DNA of 44,206 nt from Kitasatospora sp. NA04385 (GTDB taxonomy: Bacteria; Actinomycetota; Actinomycetes; Streptomycetales; Streptomycetaceae): NCBI RefSeq assembly GCF_013364235.1, contig NZ_CP054919.1:4948088-4992293 (forward strand), in the 5' to 3' direction. Numbering within the stretch: position 1 is the first letter of the stretch; every line of letters starts with the position of its first letter. A program made the position numbers and the translations under genes. Under the pieces are notes generated by a model. It did not search any database and was not told where the DNA came from. It saw nothing but the letters and a program-made list of their open reading frames with translations. Of this stretch, positions 8,137 through 16,108 are shown piece after piece.

Positions 8137-8766
8137 GTGACGGACGGAACGGGTGCACGAACGGTGCGGGTACTGCTCGCCGAGGACCAGGGCATGGTGC
8201 GGGAGGCGCTCGCCGCGCTGCTCTCGCTGGAGGGCGACCTGGAGGTGGTCGCCCAGGTGGCGCGCGGCGACGAGGTCGCGGCGGCGGTGACGGAGCACCG
8301 GGTCGACGTCGCCGTGCTCGACATCGAGATGCCCGGCATGACCGGCATCGACGCCTGCGCGGAGGTCCGCCGGGTGCGGCCGGCCACCAAGGTCGTCATC
8401 GCCACCACCTTCGGACGGCCCGGCTACCTGCGCCGGGCGATGGAGTCCGGGGCCGACGCCTTCCTGGTCAAGGACGCCCCCGCCGCGGAACTCGCCGAGG
8501 CGATCCGCCGCGTGCTGCGCGGCGAGAAGGTCATCGACCCCACACTGGCCGCCGCGGCCCTCTCGGAGGGCGCCAACCCGCTCACCGGCCGCGAGCGGGA
8601 CGTCCTGGCCGCCGCCGCGGACGGCGCGGTCAACGCGGACATCGCGGCCCGGCTGCACCTCTCCGAGGGGACGGTCCGCAACTACCTGTCGATGGCCATC
8701 CAGAAGACGGCCGCCCGCAACCGCGCCGAGGCGGTGCGGGTGGCCCGGGAGAAGGGCTGGCTGTAG
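8137..8766 (+). CDS. NarL/FixJ-type response regulator
   Basis: A 209-aa two-domain regulator. The receiver domain (residues about 10-125) shows acidic residues in AEDQG, phospho-acceptor D62 in VAVLDIEMPGMTG and conserved K112 in FLVKD. The C-terminal LuxR-type HTH (about 145-205) contains LTGRERDVLAAAADG and the recognition region HLSEGTVRNYLS. GTG 8137 is 10 nt after the kinase stop. Phosphorylated by the adjacent kinase, it most likely controls its own ABC operon; a TGAC-N4-GTCA element upstream of the ATPase is a candidate site. No strong Shine-Dalgarno sequence precedes the start, so translation is either coupled or from a short leaderless mRNA. Confidence 0.92.
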   Translation: MTDGTGARTVRVLLAEDQGMVREALAALLSLEGDLEVVAQVARGDEVAAAVTEHRVDVAVLDIEMPGMTGIDACAEVRRVRPATKVVIATTFGRPGYLRRAMESGADAFLVKDAPAAELAEAIRRVLRGEKVIDPTLAAAALSEGANPLTGRERDVLAAAADGAVNADIAARLHLSEGTVRNYLSMAIQKTAARNRAEAVRVAREKGWL

Positions 8767-8778
8767 GACGGCTGCCGG

Positions 8779-8841
8779 GCCTGGTCGAGGCGGTGGCGCG
8801 CCTGGTCGAGCCGGTGCGGGCCTAGTTGAGGCGGTGGCGGG
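8779..8841. repeat. Three imperfect 20-22-nt tandem repeats at convergent gene ends
   Basis: Copies start at 8779 (gcctggtcgaggcggtggc), 8800 (gcctggtcgagccggtgcgg) and 8820 (gcctagttgaggcggtggcg). The third copy is the last coding part of the minus-strand SirB1-like gene, where CTGGTC has become CTAGTT, creating that gene's TAG stop. The array occupies the space between two convergent genes. Confidence 0.6.
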
Positions 8842-9691
8842 CCGACTTCGCCTCCAGCCGGACCTTCGCCGCGCTCTCCGGGTCGAAGGCGTCCAGGATC
8901 GTCGCGTAGGAGTCCATCTCGGCGGCGCCGCCCAGGAAGTCCCCGGTCTTGACCAGCAACTCGGCTCGTTCGAGCCGCAGTTGGGCGGGGTGGCGGGGGA
9001 GCAGCAGGGCGAGCTCGGTGGCCCAGAGCTGGGTGCGGGCGTGCTCGGGGCGGTCGGCGGCCCAGCGGCGGATGTTGCCGAGGACGCGCAGCACGGTGTC
9101 CAGGGGCTGGGCCGGGGTGAGCAGTTCGGGGGAGAACCGGTGCCCGGAGGCGGCCAGCAGGCGCTCCACGTCGGGGACGTCGAGCAGCCGGCCGCCGTGG
9201 AACGGGTCCGCCAGGACGTACTCGTCGCCGCCCGCCGGATCGCCGACCGCGACGATGAAGTGCCCCGGTAGCGCGATGCCGTGCACGGTCAGCCCGGCCC
9301 GGGCGGCCACCGCCTGCCAGACCAGCGAGAGCGTGATCGGCAGCCCGCGGCGGCGGCGCAGCACCTCCGGCAGCAGCGAGGACTCCAGCCGGAGGTAGTC
9401 GGACTGCCGGCCGTGGAAGCGCTCGCGGCCGCCGAGCACCGCCGCGAGCAGCGCGGCGGTCTCCTCCGGACCGCTCGGGCGGCGCTCGGCGACGGCCTGC
9501 CGGATGGCCGCGGCGTACCGGTCGAGGGCGGCCTGACAGGCGGTCAGGAGCGCCTCCAGGGAGGGCTGCTCGGCGCTGTCGCCGGGGTCGCCGAGGGTGT
9601 GCTCGGCGGCGGCGAGCAGGCACAGCAGCACCGGGTCGGGGTGTTCGCCCCGGGCTTCGGTGCGGAAGCGGGTTCTGCTCTGCTCGGTCAC
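8822..9691 (-). CDS. SirB1/transglutaminase-like family protein
   Basis: A 289-aa protein. The central region holds the SirB1-type transglutaminase-like core, with LESSLLPEVLRRRRGLPITLSL followed by GIALPGHFIVAV (conserved His after the LPG turn) and ADPFHGGRLL. The C-terminus is helical and TPR-like (LPRHPAQLRLERAELLVKTGDF). The classical transglutaminase cysteine is not obvious: the usual N-V-L-x-x-R-x-G-[IL]-P-[IL]-T/S-L pattern is present as RRRRGLPITLSL, so catalysis is doubtful, as is common in this family. The function is unknown. GTG 9691 is the only good start. It reads away from the GNAT gene upstream, 49 nt away, and may be co-transcribed with it. The stop codon falls inside a small tandem repeat. 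Confidence 0.72.
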   Translation of the reverse strand: MTEQSRTRFRTEARGEHPDPVLLCLLAAAEHTLGDPGDSAEQPSLEALLTACQAALDRYAAAIRQAVAERRPSGPEETAALLAAVLGGRERFHGRQSDYLRLESSLLPEVLRRRRGLPITLSLVWQAVAARAGLTVHGIALPGHFIVAVGDPAGGDEYVLADPFHGGRLLDVPDVERLLAASGHRFSPELLTPAQPLDTVLRVLGNIRRWAADRPEHARTQLWATELALLLPRHPAQLRLERAELLVKTGDFLGGAAEMDSYATILDAFDPESAAKVRLEAKSARHRLN

Positions 9692-9740
9692 TGCGGCCTT
9701 CGGTTCAGCAGCGGTCGTGGCTCACTTCTGGTGGTGCACG

Positions 9741-10747
9741 CTACCGCTGGGGAAGGCGGGCGTAGTGGTAAGTGTGACTGGTCGTGAAGCCCAGTCCGTC
9801 GTACAGCGCGATCGCGCCCCCGTTGTCGGCCTCCACCTGCAGGTAGGCGCCGGTGGCGCCCTCCTCGGCGGCCCGGGCGGCGAGCGCGGCCATCACGGCG
9901 GTGGCCAGGCCGCGGCGGCGGGCCGCCGGGGCGACCTCGATCGCGCCGAAGCAGGCCCAGGCGCCGTCGACGGCCAGCCGGCCGATCGCCAGCGGGGCGC
10001 CGTCCGGGCCCTCCACCCGGGCGAACCACACCGAGGGGCCGCCGTGCAGCACCGCGGTGGCGGCCGCCTCCAGGGCGGGGTCGCCGCCCACCCGGCGGTA
10101 CAGCGCCAGCCACTCGGGCCCGGCGGTGCGGGCCAGCCGGACGTCCGCCGGGTGCCCGGCCCGGGCCAGGTCGCCCAGCGGGCGGTGCGCACCAGCGTCG
10201 GGGCGAGGGCCGCGCCGAGGCGGTCGAGCGCGGCGGCCAGCTCGGGCGGCGAGCCGGGGGAGACCACCTCCACGTACGCGGGCAGCGAACGGGCCGCGTA
10301 CCAGGCGCGCACCCGCTCCAGGGCCGCCTCCAGCGGCAGGCCCGGGTCGCCCAGCGCCTGCGCCGAGTTGGCCCGCCGGGTGAACCCGGACGAGGCGCGC
10401 AGCGTCCACTCGCCCAGCGGCTCCCCTTCGACGGCCAGCCAGGAGCGGGCCGCGATCCGCTGCAGGGCGAGCGGGTCGACGGCCGGCGCGGCGGTGCGGC
10501 GGGCCGGGAACGGCGGGACCGGCTTGCCCGCCACCAGCAGCTCGGCCGCGAAACGCACCGGCGCGCCGGTGCGCGGCTCGACCGTCAACCCGGTGTCGTC
10601 CCACGAGGTGAGCACGCCGATCACATCGCGGAACACCGGACGGCCGTCCGCCACGCCGTCGACACGCCGGGCCGACACGCGTCGCCCCACGTCAGACGGG
10701 TCTATCCGGACCTCCGGACGGGCCTCCAGCGGCACTGGGCCGATCAT
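9741..10747 (-). CDS. GNAT family N-acetyltransferase, frameshifted
   Basis: ATG 10747 follows a perfect AGGAGG by 8 nt. The N-terminal part is a small beta domain (VGRRVSARRVDGVADG, VIGVLTSWDDTGLTVEPRTG), then a linker and a GNAT domain whose acetyl-CoA loop is VAPAARRRGLATAVM, ending in ALYDGLGFTTSHTYHYARL. The frame breaks after ALAPTLVRTA: the downstream sequence PLGDLARAGHPADVRLARTA is one base out. A single missing G in the run at 10180-10182 would explain it and would restore a 335-aa protein whose two halves both look well conserved. I therefore favour a sequence error over a true pseudogene. The substrate is unknown. It is divergent from fdxA, 127 nt away. Confidence 0.8.
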
Positions 10748-10874
10748 CGAGCGCACCTCCTGTGCATTTGCGTCCCCCGACCCGCGATACTAGGTGCGGG
10801 CATCGACGACGCCGCGCGCAAAGCGCGACCGAGTAAACAGTAGGGCGGCAGCCCTTCCGAGGAGGAACGACAGC

Positions 10875-11201
10875 GTGACCTACGTCATCGCGCAGCCTTG
10901 TGTCGACGTCAAGGACAAGGCGTGCATCGAAGAGTGCCCCGTGGACTGCATCTACGAGGGCGAGCGGTCCCTCTACATCCACCCGGACGAGTGCGTCGAC
11001 TGCGGCGCCTGCGAGCCGGTCTGCCCGGTCGAGGCGATCTTCTACGAGGACGACACCCCGGAGGAGTGGAAGGACTACTACAAGGCGAACGTCGAGTTCT
11101 TCGACGACCTGGGCTCGCCCGGCGGCGCCTCCAAGCTCGGCCTGATCGAGCGCGACCACCCGTTCATCGCCGCGCTGCCCCCGCAGAACGCCGAGCACTG
11201 A
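10875..11201 (+). CDS. fdxA: 7Fe ferredoxin (3Fe-4S/4Fe-4S)
   Basis: A 108-aa protein beginning MTYVIAQPCVDVKDKACIEE, with AGGAGG 9 nt before GTG 10875. The N-terminal cluster ligands are in CVDVKDKACIEECPVDC. The second cluster follows in CVDCGACEPVCPVEAIFYEDD (CxxCxxCxxxCP). The acidic C-terminus (EEWKDYYKANVEFFDDLG) is characteristic of the FdxA/FdxC family of actinobacteria. It is a soluble electron carrier, for example to P450s or other oxidoreductases. dapC starts 22 nt downstream and is probably co-transcribed, an order conserved in mycobacteria (fdxC-dapC). The leader holds two small GC hairpins (near 10818 and 10841) of unknown role. Confidence 0.95.
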   Translation: MTYVIAQPCVDVKDKACIEECPVDCIYEGERSLYIHPDECVDCGACEPVCPVEAIFYEDDTPEEWKDYYKANVEFFDDLGSPGGASKLGLIERDHPFIAALPPQNAEH

Positions 11202-11223
11202 GCCGATCGGTGGCATCCACGCT

Positions 11224-12369
11224 GTGAGCACCAACGACAGCGCGCACGCGCCGTTCCCGGGCCACCCGGGGGCGGCGCGCCGCGTCTCCGACCGCCTGCC
11301 GGTCTTCCCCTGGGACAGGCTCGAACCGTACAAGCGCACCGCCCAGGCGCACCCGGACGGGCTCTGCGACTTCTCCGTCGGCACCCCGGTGGACCCGGTG
11401 CCCGAGCTGATCCAGCAGGCCCTGGCCGCGCACACCGACACGCCCGGCTACCCCACCGTGTGGGGCCCGCTGTCGCTGCGCGACGCGATCGCCGGCTGGC
11501 TGAACCGCCGCTGCGGCGCCGAGATCGGCCCCGAGGCGGTCCTGCCCACCGTCGGCTCCAAGGAACTGGTGGCCTGGCTGCCCGGCCAGCTCGGCCTCGG
11601 CCCCGGCGACCAGGTCGCCTACCCGAAGCTCGCCTACCCCACCTACGAGGTCGGCGCGCTGCTCTGCGGCGCCGAGCCGGTCGCCTACGAGGACGTCTCC
11701 GAGCTGGACGGCTCCAAGGTCCGGCTGCTGTGGCTGAACTCGCCGTCCAACCCCACCGGACGGGTGCTGGACGCGGCCGAGCTGCGCCGCGCCGTCGAGT
11801 GGGCCCGGGAGCACCGGGTGCTGCTGGTCAGCGACGAGTGCTACCTGGAACTCGGCTGGGAGGCCGAGCCGGTGTCGGTGCTGCACCCGTCGGTCTGCGG
11901 CGGCTCGCACGAGGGCCTGCTGGCCGTGCACTCGCTGTCCAAGCGCTCCAACCTGGCCGGCTACCGGGCGTCCTTCGTGGCCGGTGACCCGGTGGTGGTC
12001 CGCGAGCTGCTGGAGATCCGCAAGCACGGCGGCATGATCGTGCCCGCGCCGGTGCAGGCGGCCACCGCGGCCGCCCTCGCCGACGACGCGCACGTCGCCG
12101 AGCAGCGGGCCCGGTACGCCCAGCGGCGCAGCGCCCTGCGGGCCGCGCTGGAGGCGTACGGCTTCCGGATCGAGCACTCCGAGGCGAGCCTGTACCTGTG
12201 GGCGACCCAGGACCGGCCGTGCTGGGAGACCGTGGCCGAACTCGCCGAGCTGGGCATCCTGGTGGCCCCCGGCGACTTCTACGGCCCGGCGGGCGACCGG
12301 TTCGTGCGGGTGGCGTTCACCGCCACCGACGAGCGGGTGGCTTCGGCGGTGGAGCGGCTGAAGCGCTAG
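11224..12369 (+). CDS. dapC: Succinyldiaminopimelate transaminase DapC
   Basis: A 381-aa fold-type I PLP aminotransferase. Key motifs are SVGTPVDPVP near the N-terminus, GYPTVWGP, NSPSNPTGR (substrate/PLP Asn), SDECYLELGW (Asp/Tyr contacting PLP) and VHSLSKRSNLAGYR (Schiff-base Lys in SLSKRSN). The SKRSN form and the association with ferredoxin are typical of actinobacterial DapC, which makes N-succinyl-LL-diaminopimelate in lysine and peptidoglycan synthesis. dapE, the next enzyme but one, is 2.5 kb downstream. GTG 11224 sits 22 nt after the fdxA stop. General aspartate-type aminotransferase activity cannot be excluded from sequence alone. A very strong hairpin follows at 12463. Confidence 0.9.
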   Translation: MSTNDSAHAPFPGHPGAARRVSDRLPVFPWDRLEPYKRTAQAHPDGLCDFSVGTPVDPVPELIQQALAAHTDTPGYPTVWGPLSLRDAIAGWLNRRCGAEIGPEAVLPTVGSKELVAWLPGQLGLGPGDQVAYPKLAYPTYEVGALLCGAEPVAYEDVSELDGSKVRLLWLNSPSNPTGRVLDAAELRRAVEWAREHRVLLVSDECYLELGWEAEPVSVLHPSVCGGSHEGLLAVHSLSKRSNLAGYRASFVAGDPVVVRELLEIRKHGGMIVPAPVQAATAAALADDAHVAEQRARYAQRRSALRAALEAYGFRIEHSEASLYLWATQDRPCWETVAELAELGILVAPGDFYGPAGDRFVRVAFTATDERVASAVERLKR

Positions 12370-12462
12370 TGCCGGTGACCCGGTGCCGGTGCCGGTGCCT
12401 GGCATCGGTGCTGGGGCTGGGGCCGAGGCCGGGGCTGGGGCCGGGGCCGCGCGGTACGCGGA

Positions 12463-12507
12463 CATGACGGAGGGGGCGGGCCGACAGGCTCCGCCCCCTC
12501 CGTCATG
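12463..12507. terminator. Perfect 17-bp stem bidirectional terminator
   Basis: CATGACGGAGGGGGCGG (12463-12479) is the exact reverse complement of 12491-12507, with an 11-nt loop. It lies between the convergent dapC and the secreted-protein gene and probably ends transcription from both sides. The right arm runs straight into the 14-bp tandem repeat. Confidence 0.85.
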
Positions 12508-12584
12508 CGTGAGTCGTCATGCGTGAGTCGTCATGCGTGAGTCGTCATGCGTGAGTCGTCATGCGTGAGTCGTCATGCGTGACG
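12501..12584. repeat. 14-bp tandem repeat, five perfect copies plus a degenerate sixth
   Basis: The unit CGTCATGCGTGAGT is repeated exactly at 12501, 12515, 12529, 12543 and 12557, with CGTCATGCGTGACG at 12571. The first seven bases of the unit are the last seven of the terminator's right arm. No spacers are present and the length is not a multiple of three. It is non-coding, just after the stop codon of the minus-strand gene at 12587. Confidence 0.95.
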
Positions 12585-12586
12585 TG

Positions 12587-13309
12587 TCAGCCGATCGGCA
12601 GGCCGCCGCCCTGGATGCCGCCGAGCAGGCCGCCGATCGGGCCGAGGGCGCCGGTCAGGCCGCCCAGCGGGCTGTCGCCGCCGAGGCCCGGCATGCCGCC
12701 GAGGCGGTTGGCGGACTCGTGCTCGGTCAGGCCCGCCACGGCGCCCGCGATCGGGAGGGACTGGACGGCGCCGGTGACCGGGCCGAGCTTGTCGGCGGCG
12801 GGCAGGCCCTGGGTGAGCTTGTCGGTGGGCAGGCCGCGGGCGACGGTGGACAGCGGGGTGGCCGTGGCCCGGTCGGTGGCCGGGAGAACCTTCTCGGTGA
12901 CCGCGGGGGCGACCTTCTCCTCGACCGCCGGGGCGACCTTGCCGGTGAGCGTCTCCAGCGAGCCGGTCAGCTGGCCGGCCTTGCCGACCGGGCCGAGCTT
13001 GCCGAGCGCGTCGTCGGTGGACGGCAGGTTGTGCGCGACGGTGTTGCCGGCCGCGTCGGCGGCGGCCGGGCCGCCCGCCGCGAGGGCCGCGGCGCCGGTG
13101 GTGCCGACCACGTGGCCCAGCTCGTGGGTGGCCCCCTGCACCGCGTCGCCCGAGTTGGGGACGTCGGCCAGCTTGGTCACGCCGGCGCCCAGGTCGGTCT
13201 GCGGCACCACCTCGGTGGCGGAGGCGGCGCCCGCGGCCGCGAGCGGCGCCGCGGTGGCGGCGACGAGCAGCGCGGCCTGGGCGATCCGGCGCGTGAGGGG
13301 GAGGGACAT
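12587..13309 (-). CDS. Secreted glycine/alanine-rich protein, unknown function
   Basis: A 240-aa protein with a clear signal peptide: MSLPLTRRIAQAALLVAATA followed by small residues, and likely cleavage after an ASA motif near residue 31. The mature part is low-complexity: a TDLGAGVTKLADVPNSGDAV segment, a VAPAVEEKVAPAVTEKVLPA repeat-like region and a strongly Gly/Leu/Pro-rich tail (GPIGGLLGGIQGGGLPIG). It has no cysteines after cleavage and no catalytic motif. ATG 13309 has AGGAG 4 nt upstream. The sequence resembles secreted streptomycete proteins often mislabelled as ATP-binding; I assign no function. The tail could be a cell-wall or aggregation module, which is inference only. Confidence 0.7.
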   Translation of the reverse strand: MSLPLTRRIAQAALLVAATAAPLAAAGAASATEVVPQTDLGAGVTKLADVPNSGDAVQGATHELGHVVGTTGAAALAAGGPAAADAAGNTVAHNLPSTDDALGKLGPVGKAGQLTGSLETLTGKVAPAVEEKVAPAVTEKVLPATDRATATPLSTVARGLPTDKLTQGLPAADKLGPVTGAVQSLPIAGAVAGLTEHESANRLGGMPGLGGDSPLGGLTGALGPIGGLLGGIQGGGLPIG

Positions 13310-13718
13310 GGTGCTCCTAAGAGGTGAGGTCGACGGTCCGCCGGGCGGACGGCGCGGGGCGGTCCGCCCGGCGGGCGACGTGTATGACCGCAAGAGCACC
13401 GGGAAGGTTTCGGCCGGGCAAGGTCAAGGGTTGGCAAAGATCGGACGATCCTTTTTCGGGCATTGCGGAAGTACCGCCCGGACGGCGGGTGCTGAGGAAC
13501 CGTCACTTCCCTTGCGGGCCGCGCCCTCGGCGGCCCTCCGGCGCACCGGCCCGGCGCCGCCCGCCAGCAGTCCCGCCGTCAGCGGGAGTTGACGCGAATC
13601 ACCCGGTGGGCGGTCACCCGCGCACCAGTGCGTCAACGCACCGTCAGGCCGTCGCGCCGCACCGGACCGCGCCGCACCGGACCGCGCCGCACCGGACCGG
13701 ACCGGACCGCGCCGGGGC
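13310..13718. other. Intergenic stretch with minus-strand leader and G/C repeats
   Basis: About 400 nt upstream of the secreted-protein gene and downstream of the lytic-transglycosylase-like gene, both on the minus strand. I see no convincing coding sequence. On the minus strand a TTGACC hexamer (forward 13421-13426) could be a -35, but no good -10 pairs with it. A 15-bp repeat array lies at 13653-13697. Confidence 0.4.
13653..13697. repeat. 15-bp tandem repeat, three copies
   Basis: CGCGCCGCACCGGAC is repeated three times head to tail (13653, 13668, 13683), then decays into CGGAC units up to 13710. It lies just beyond the stop codon of the gene at 13719 on the minus strand, outside coding sequence. 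Confidence 0.85.
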
Positions 13719-14690
13719 CTACTTCTTCTTGGCCGGCTCGCCCAGCGTCACCAGCACCCGGTCGGACGGCGCCTCCGCCAGCGGCTTCCAGCCCTGGCCC
13801 GGCTTGTCGACCCGCCACACCTTGCCGTCGTAGGCGACCTGGCCGATGCCCAGTTGCGCGGCCTGCGCCACCGACCAGTGGGCCAGCGCCCAGCCGGTCT
13901 GGCCCGAGCCGCCGGCGCCCGCCGTGCTCGCGGTCGGCTGCGGGGTGAACGCCAGCACCTCGCGCGGGTCCTTGGCGGGCTTCTCGGCGCCCGCGACCGT
14001 CACCGCCTTGCCGAACTCCCGGCGCACCCGCTCCGAGAGGTTCGTCGCGTTCGGGGCGGCCTCGGCCGGGTCGGTCGGGCTCGGGGCCGGGAGGTCGTGC
14101 ACCACGCAGTCCAGCGAGGCCGGTTCGCGGCCGGTCAGCACGGTGGCGAGCAGCGTCGCGTTGTTCTCGTGCTTGGCGTACGCCTGCGGGTAGCCGCTGC
14201 GCTGCACCTGCTGGGCGGCGTCGGTCAGCGGCATCTGCGCGTAGCCGTTGACCTTCACCAGCGCGTCCAGGAACTTGTTGGTCGCGTACACCGGGTCCAT
14301 GATCTGGTCGACCGAGCCCCAGCCCTGCGAAGGGCGCTGCTGGAACAGGCCCACCGAGTCCCGGTCGCCGCCCTCCAGGTTGCGCAGCTTCGACTCCTGG
14401 ATGGCCGTGGCCAGCGAGATGGTCACCGCCCGTTCCGGCAGGCCGCGCGACATCGCGACCGCGGTGATGGTCGACGCGTTCGCCGCCTGGGTGAGGTCCA
14501 GGGTGCCGGTGCCGGCCGCGGTGGTGACGGTGCAGCCCTCGTCGGGGGGCGTGATCTTGTCCCGGTTCAGCCACACCACCAGGCCGCCGACCACCGACAG
14601 CGCCACCAGCCCGACCAGTACCCGCCGCCACGGCCGCCGCCGGCGCGGTTCGGCGCCGTCCTGCGCGTCGTACTCGGCGTCCTCGGTCAC
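13719..14690 (-). CDS. Membrane-anchored lytic-transglycosylase-like protein
   Basis: A 323-aa protein with an acidic then basic N-terminus (EPRRRRPWRR), one membrane helix at about residues 25-41 (VLVGLVALSVVGGLVVW) and an extracellular remainder. The region from about residue 70 to 160 resembles an SLT/lysozyme fold: AVAMSRGLPERAVTISLA, a candidate catalytic Glu in ATAIQESKLRN, and VGLFQQRPSQGWG. A proline/alanine linker and a C-terminal segment of unknown fold follow (GWALAHWSVAQAAQLGIGQV). Streptomycete homologues are sometimes labelled heavy-metal transporter without good reason. A cell-wall hydrolase or wall-binding role is inferred from the fold-like motifs. GTG 14690 has GAGGGG upstream. 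It is divergent from dapE. Confidence 0.72.
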   Translation of the reverse strand: MTEDAEYDAQDGAEPRRRRPWRRVLVGLVALSVVGGLVVWLNRDKITPPDEGCTVTTAAGTGTLDLTQAANASTITAVAMSRGLPERAVTISLATAIQESKLRNLEGGDRDSVGLFQQRPSQGWGSVDQIMDPVYATNKFLDALVKVNGYAQMPLTDAAQQVQRSGYPQAYAKHENNATLLATVLTGREPASLDCVVHDLPAPSPTDPAEAAPNATNLSERVRREFGKAVTVAGAEKPAKDPREVLAFTPQPTASTAGAGGSGQTGWALAHWSVAQAAQLGIGQVAYDGKVWRVDKPGQGWKPLAEAPSDRVLVTLGEPAKKK

Positions 14691-14886
14691 GGGTGGCCCC
14701 TCTCGGTGGTGGTCGCGTCGCGGCGGTCCCGGCCCGGCGCGCGCTGTTCGCGGACACCGTAACCGCTCGGACGGCGGTACGGGCCCGCGCGGTTGCGCGG
14801 CCGCCGGTGGGAGGGGGTGCGGCCGCCCGGCCGGGGGCCCGCGGCGAGGCCGCCCGCCTCACCGGCGACGCGGGCGGCCCCGCCGG

Positions 14887-14899
14887 TAGGGTGGCCGCC
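14887..14899 (+). promoter_or_regulatory. -10-like TAGGGT 7 nt before dapE ATG
   Basis: TAGGGT (14887-14892), seven bases, then ATG 14900. This is the same arrangement as at 2950, with no Shine-Dalgarno sequence, consistent with a leaderless transcript. Confidence 0.5.
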
Positions 14900-15973
14900 A
14901 TGAGCAGCCCGAACGCGCCCCTCGACCTCTCCCTCGACGGCGGAACGCTGACCGCCCGCCTCGTCGACTTCCCCTCCGTCAGCGGCGAGGAGGCCGCCCT
15001 CGCGGACGCCGTCGAGGCCGCGCTCCGGGCCCACCCGCACCTCACCGTCGACCGGTACGGCAACAACGTGGTGGCCCGCACCCACTTCGGCCGGGACGAG
15101 CGGGTGGTGCTCGCCGGGCACCTGGACACCGTGCCGATCGCCGACAACGTGCCCTCGCACGTCGAGGGCGACCTGCTCTACGGCTGCGGCACCTCCGACA
15201 TGAAGTCCGGCGTCGCCGTGCAGCTGCGCCTCGCCGCCACCCTCACCGAGGCGAACCGGGACGTCACCTACGTCTTCTACGACTGCGAGGAGGTGGAGGC
15301 CACCCGCAACGGCCTCGGCCACCTGTTCGCCGTCCACCCGGACTGGCTGGCGGGCGACTTCGCCGTGCTGATGGAGCCCAGCGGCGCCGTCGTCGAGGGC
15401 GGCTGCCAGGGCAGCCTGCGCGCGGACGTCACGCTCACCGGCGTCCGGGCCCACGCGGCCCGCTCCTGGCTCGGCGACAATGCCATCCACAAGGCCGCCG
15501 AGGTGCTGCGCCGGCTCGCCGAGTACCAGCCGCGCCGGGTGGAGATCGACGGCCTGGAGTACCGCGAGGGCCTGAACGCGACCCGGATCGACGGCGGCGT
15601 CGCCGGGAACGTCATCCCCGACGAGTGCAAGATCCACGTCGCCTTCCGGTTCGCCCCCGACCGCTCCCTGGAGCAGGCCGAGGAGCACCTGCGCGGGGTC
15701 TTCGAGGGCTACCAGCTGGACGTGGTGGACGCCTCGCCCGCCGCCCTGCCCGGTCTCGGGCTGCCCGCCGCGCGGGCCTTCCTGGCCGCCGTCGGCGGCG
15801 AGGCCCGGGCCAAGTTCGGCTGGACGGACGTCGCCCGGTTCTCCGCGCACGGCGTCCCCGCCGTCAACTACGGCCCCGGCGACCCGAACCTGGCGCACAA
15901 GCGCGACGAGCACTGCTCGCTGAGCGCGATCGCCGAGGTCGAGGAGCGGCTGCGGGCCTGGCTCACCCGGTAG
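14900..15973 (+). CDS. dapE: Succinyl-diaminopimelate desuccinylase DapE
   Basis: A 357-aa M20-family metallopeptidase that hydrolyses N-succinyl-LL-diaminopimelate to LL-diaminopimelate in the lysine/peptidoglycan pathway. Metal and catalytic residues are visible in VVLAGHLDTVP (His, Asp), YGCGTSDMKSG (bridging Asp) and FYDCEEVEA (general-base Glu and metal Glu), with a C-terminal metal His in NLAHKRDEHCSL. The dimerisation-domain segment GVRAHAARSWLGDNAIHKA is typical of actinobacterial DapE. ATG 14900 is chosen for the adjacent TAGGGT box; upstream codons are low-complexity. The LOG-family gene follows in the same direction with its own -10-like box, so the two may be separately transcribed. 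It complements dapC upstream. Confidence 0.93.
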   Translation: MSSPNAPLDLSLDGGTLTARLVDFPSVSGEEAALADAVEAALRAHPHLTVDRYGNNVVARTHFGRDERVVLAGHLDTVPIADNVPSHVEGDLLYGCGTSDMKSGVAVQLRLAATLTEANRDVTYVFYDCEEVEATRNGLGHLFAVHPDWLAGDFAVLMEPSGAVVEGGCQGSLRADVTLTGVRAHAARSWLGDNAIHKAAEVLRRLAEYQPRRVEIDGLEYREGLNATRIDGGVAGNVIPDECKIHVAFRFAPDRSLEQAEEHLRGVFEGYQLDVVDASPAALPGLGLPAARAFLAAVGGEARAKFGWTDVARFSAHGVPAVNYGPGDPNLAHKRDEHCSLSAIAEVEERLRAWLTR

Positions 15974-16096
15974 CCGCCCGGCGCTCGCCGCCCGCCGCCC
16001 GGGCCGGCGGCGAACGGTGGTCGCACCGCCGGGGGTTCGCCCGACTCCCGTCCGGGCGACGGCCGTTATTTACCTCGGATCGTGCCTCGTCAGGCG

Positions 16097-16108
16097 TAGG
16101 GTTTCGTC
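16097..16108 (+). promoter_or_regulatory. -10-like TAGGGT 6 nt before ATG
   Basis: TAGGGT (16097-16102), six bases, then ATG 16109, with no Shine-Dalgarno sequence. A candidate leaderless promoter for the LOG-family gene. Confidence 0.5.

Noticed and set aside
12501..12584. CRISPR-like array
   Set aside because: Units are contiguous 14-mers with no spacers, no leader and no cas genes.
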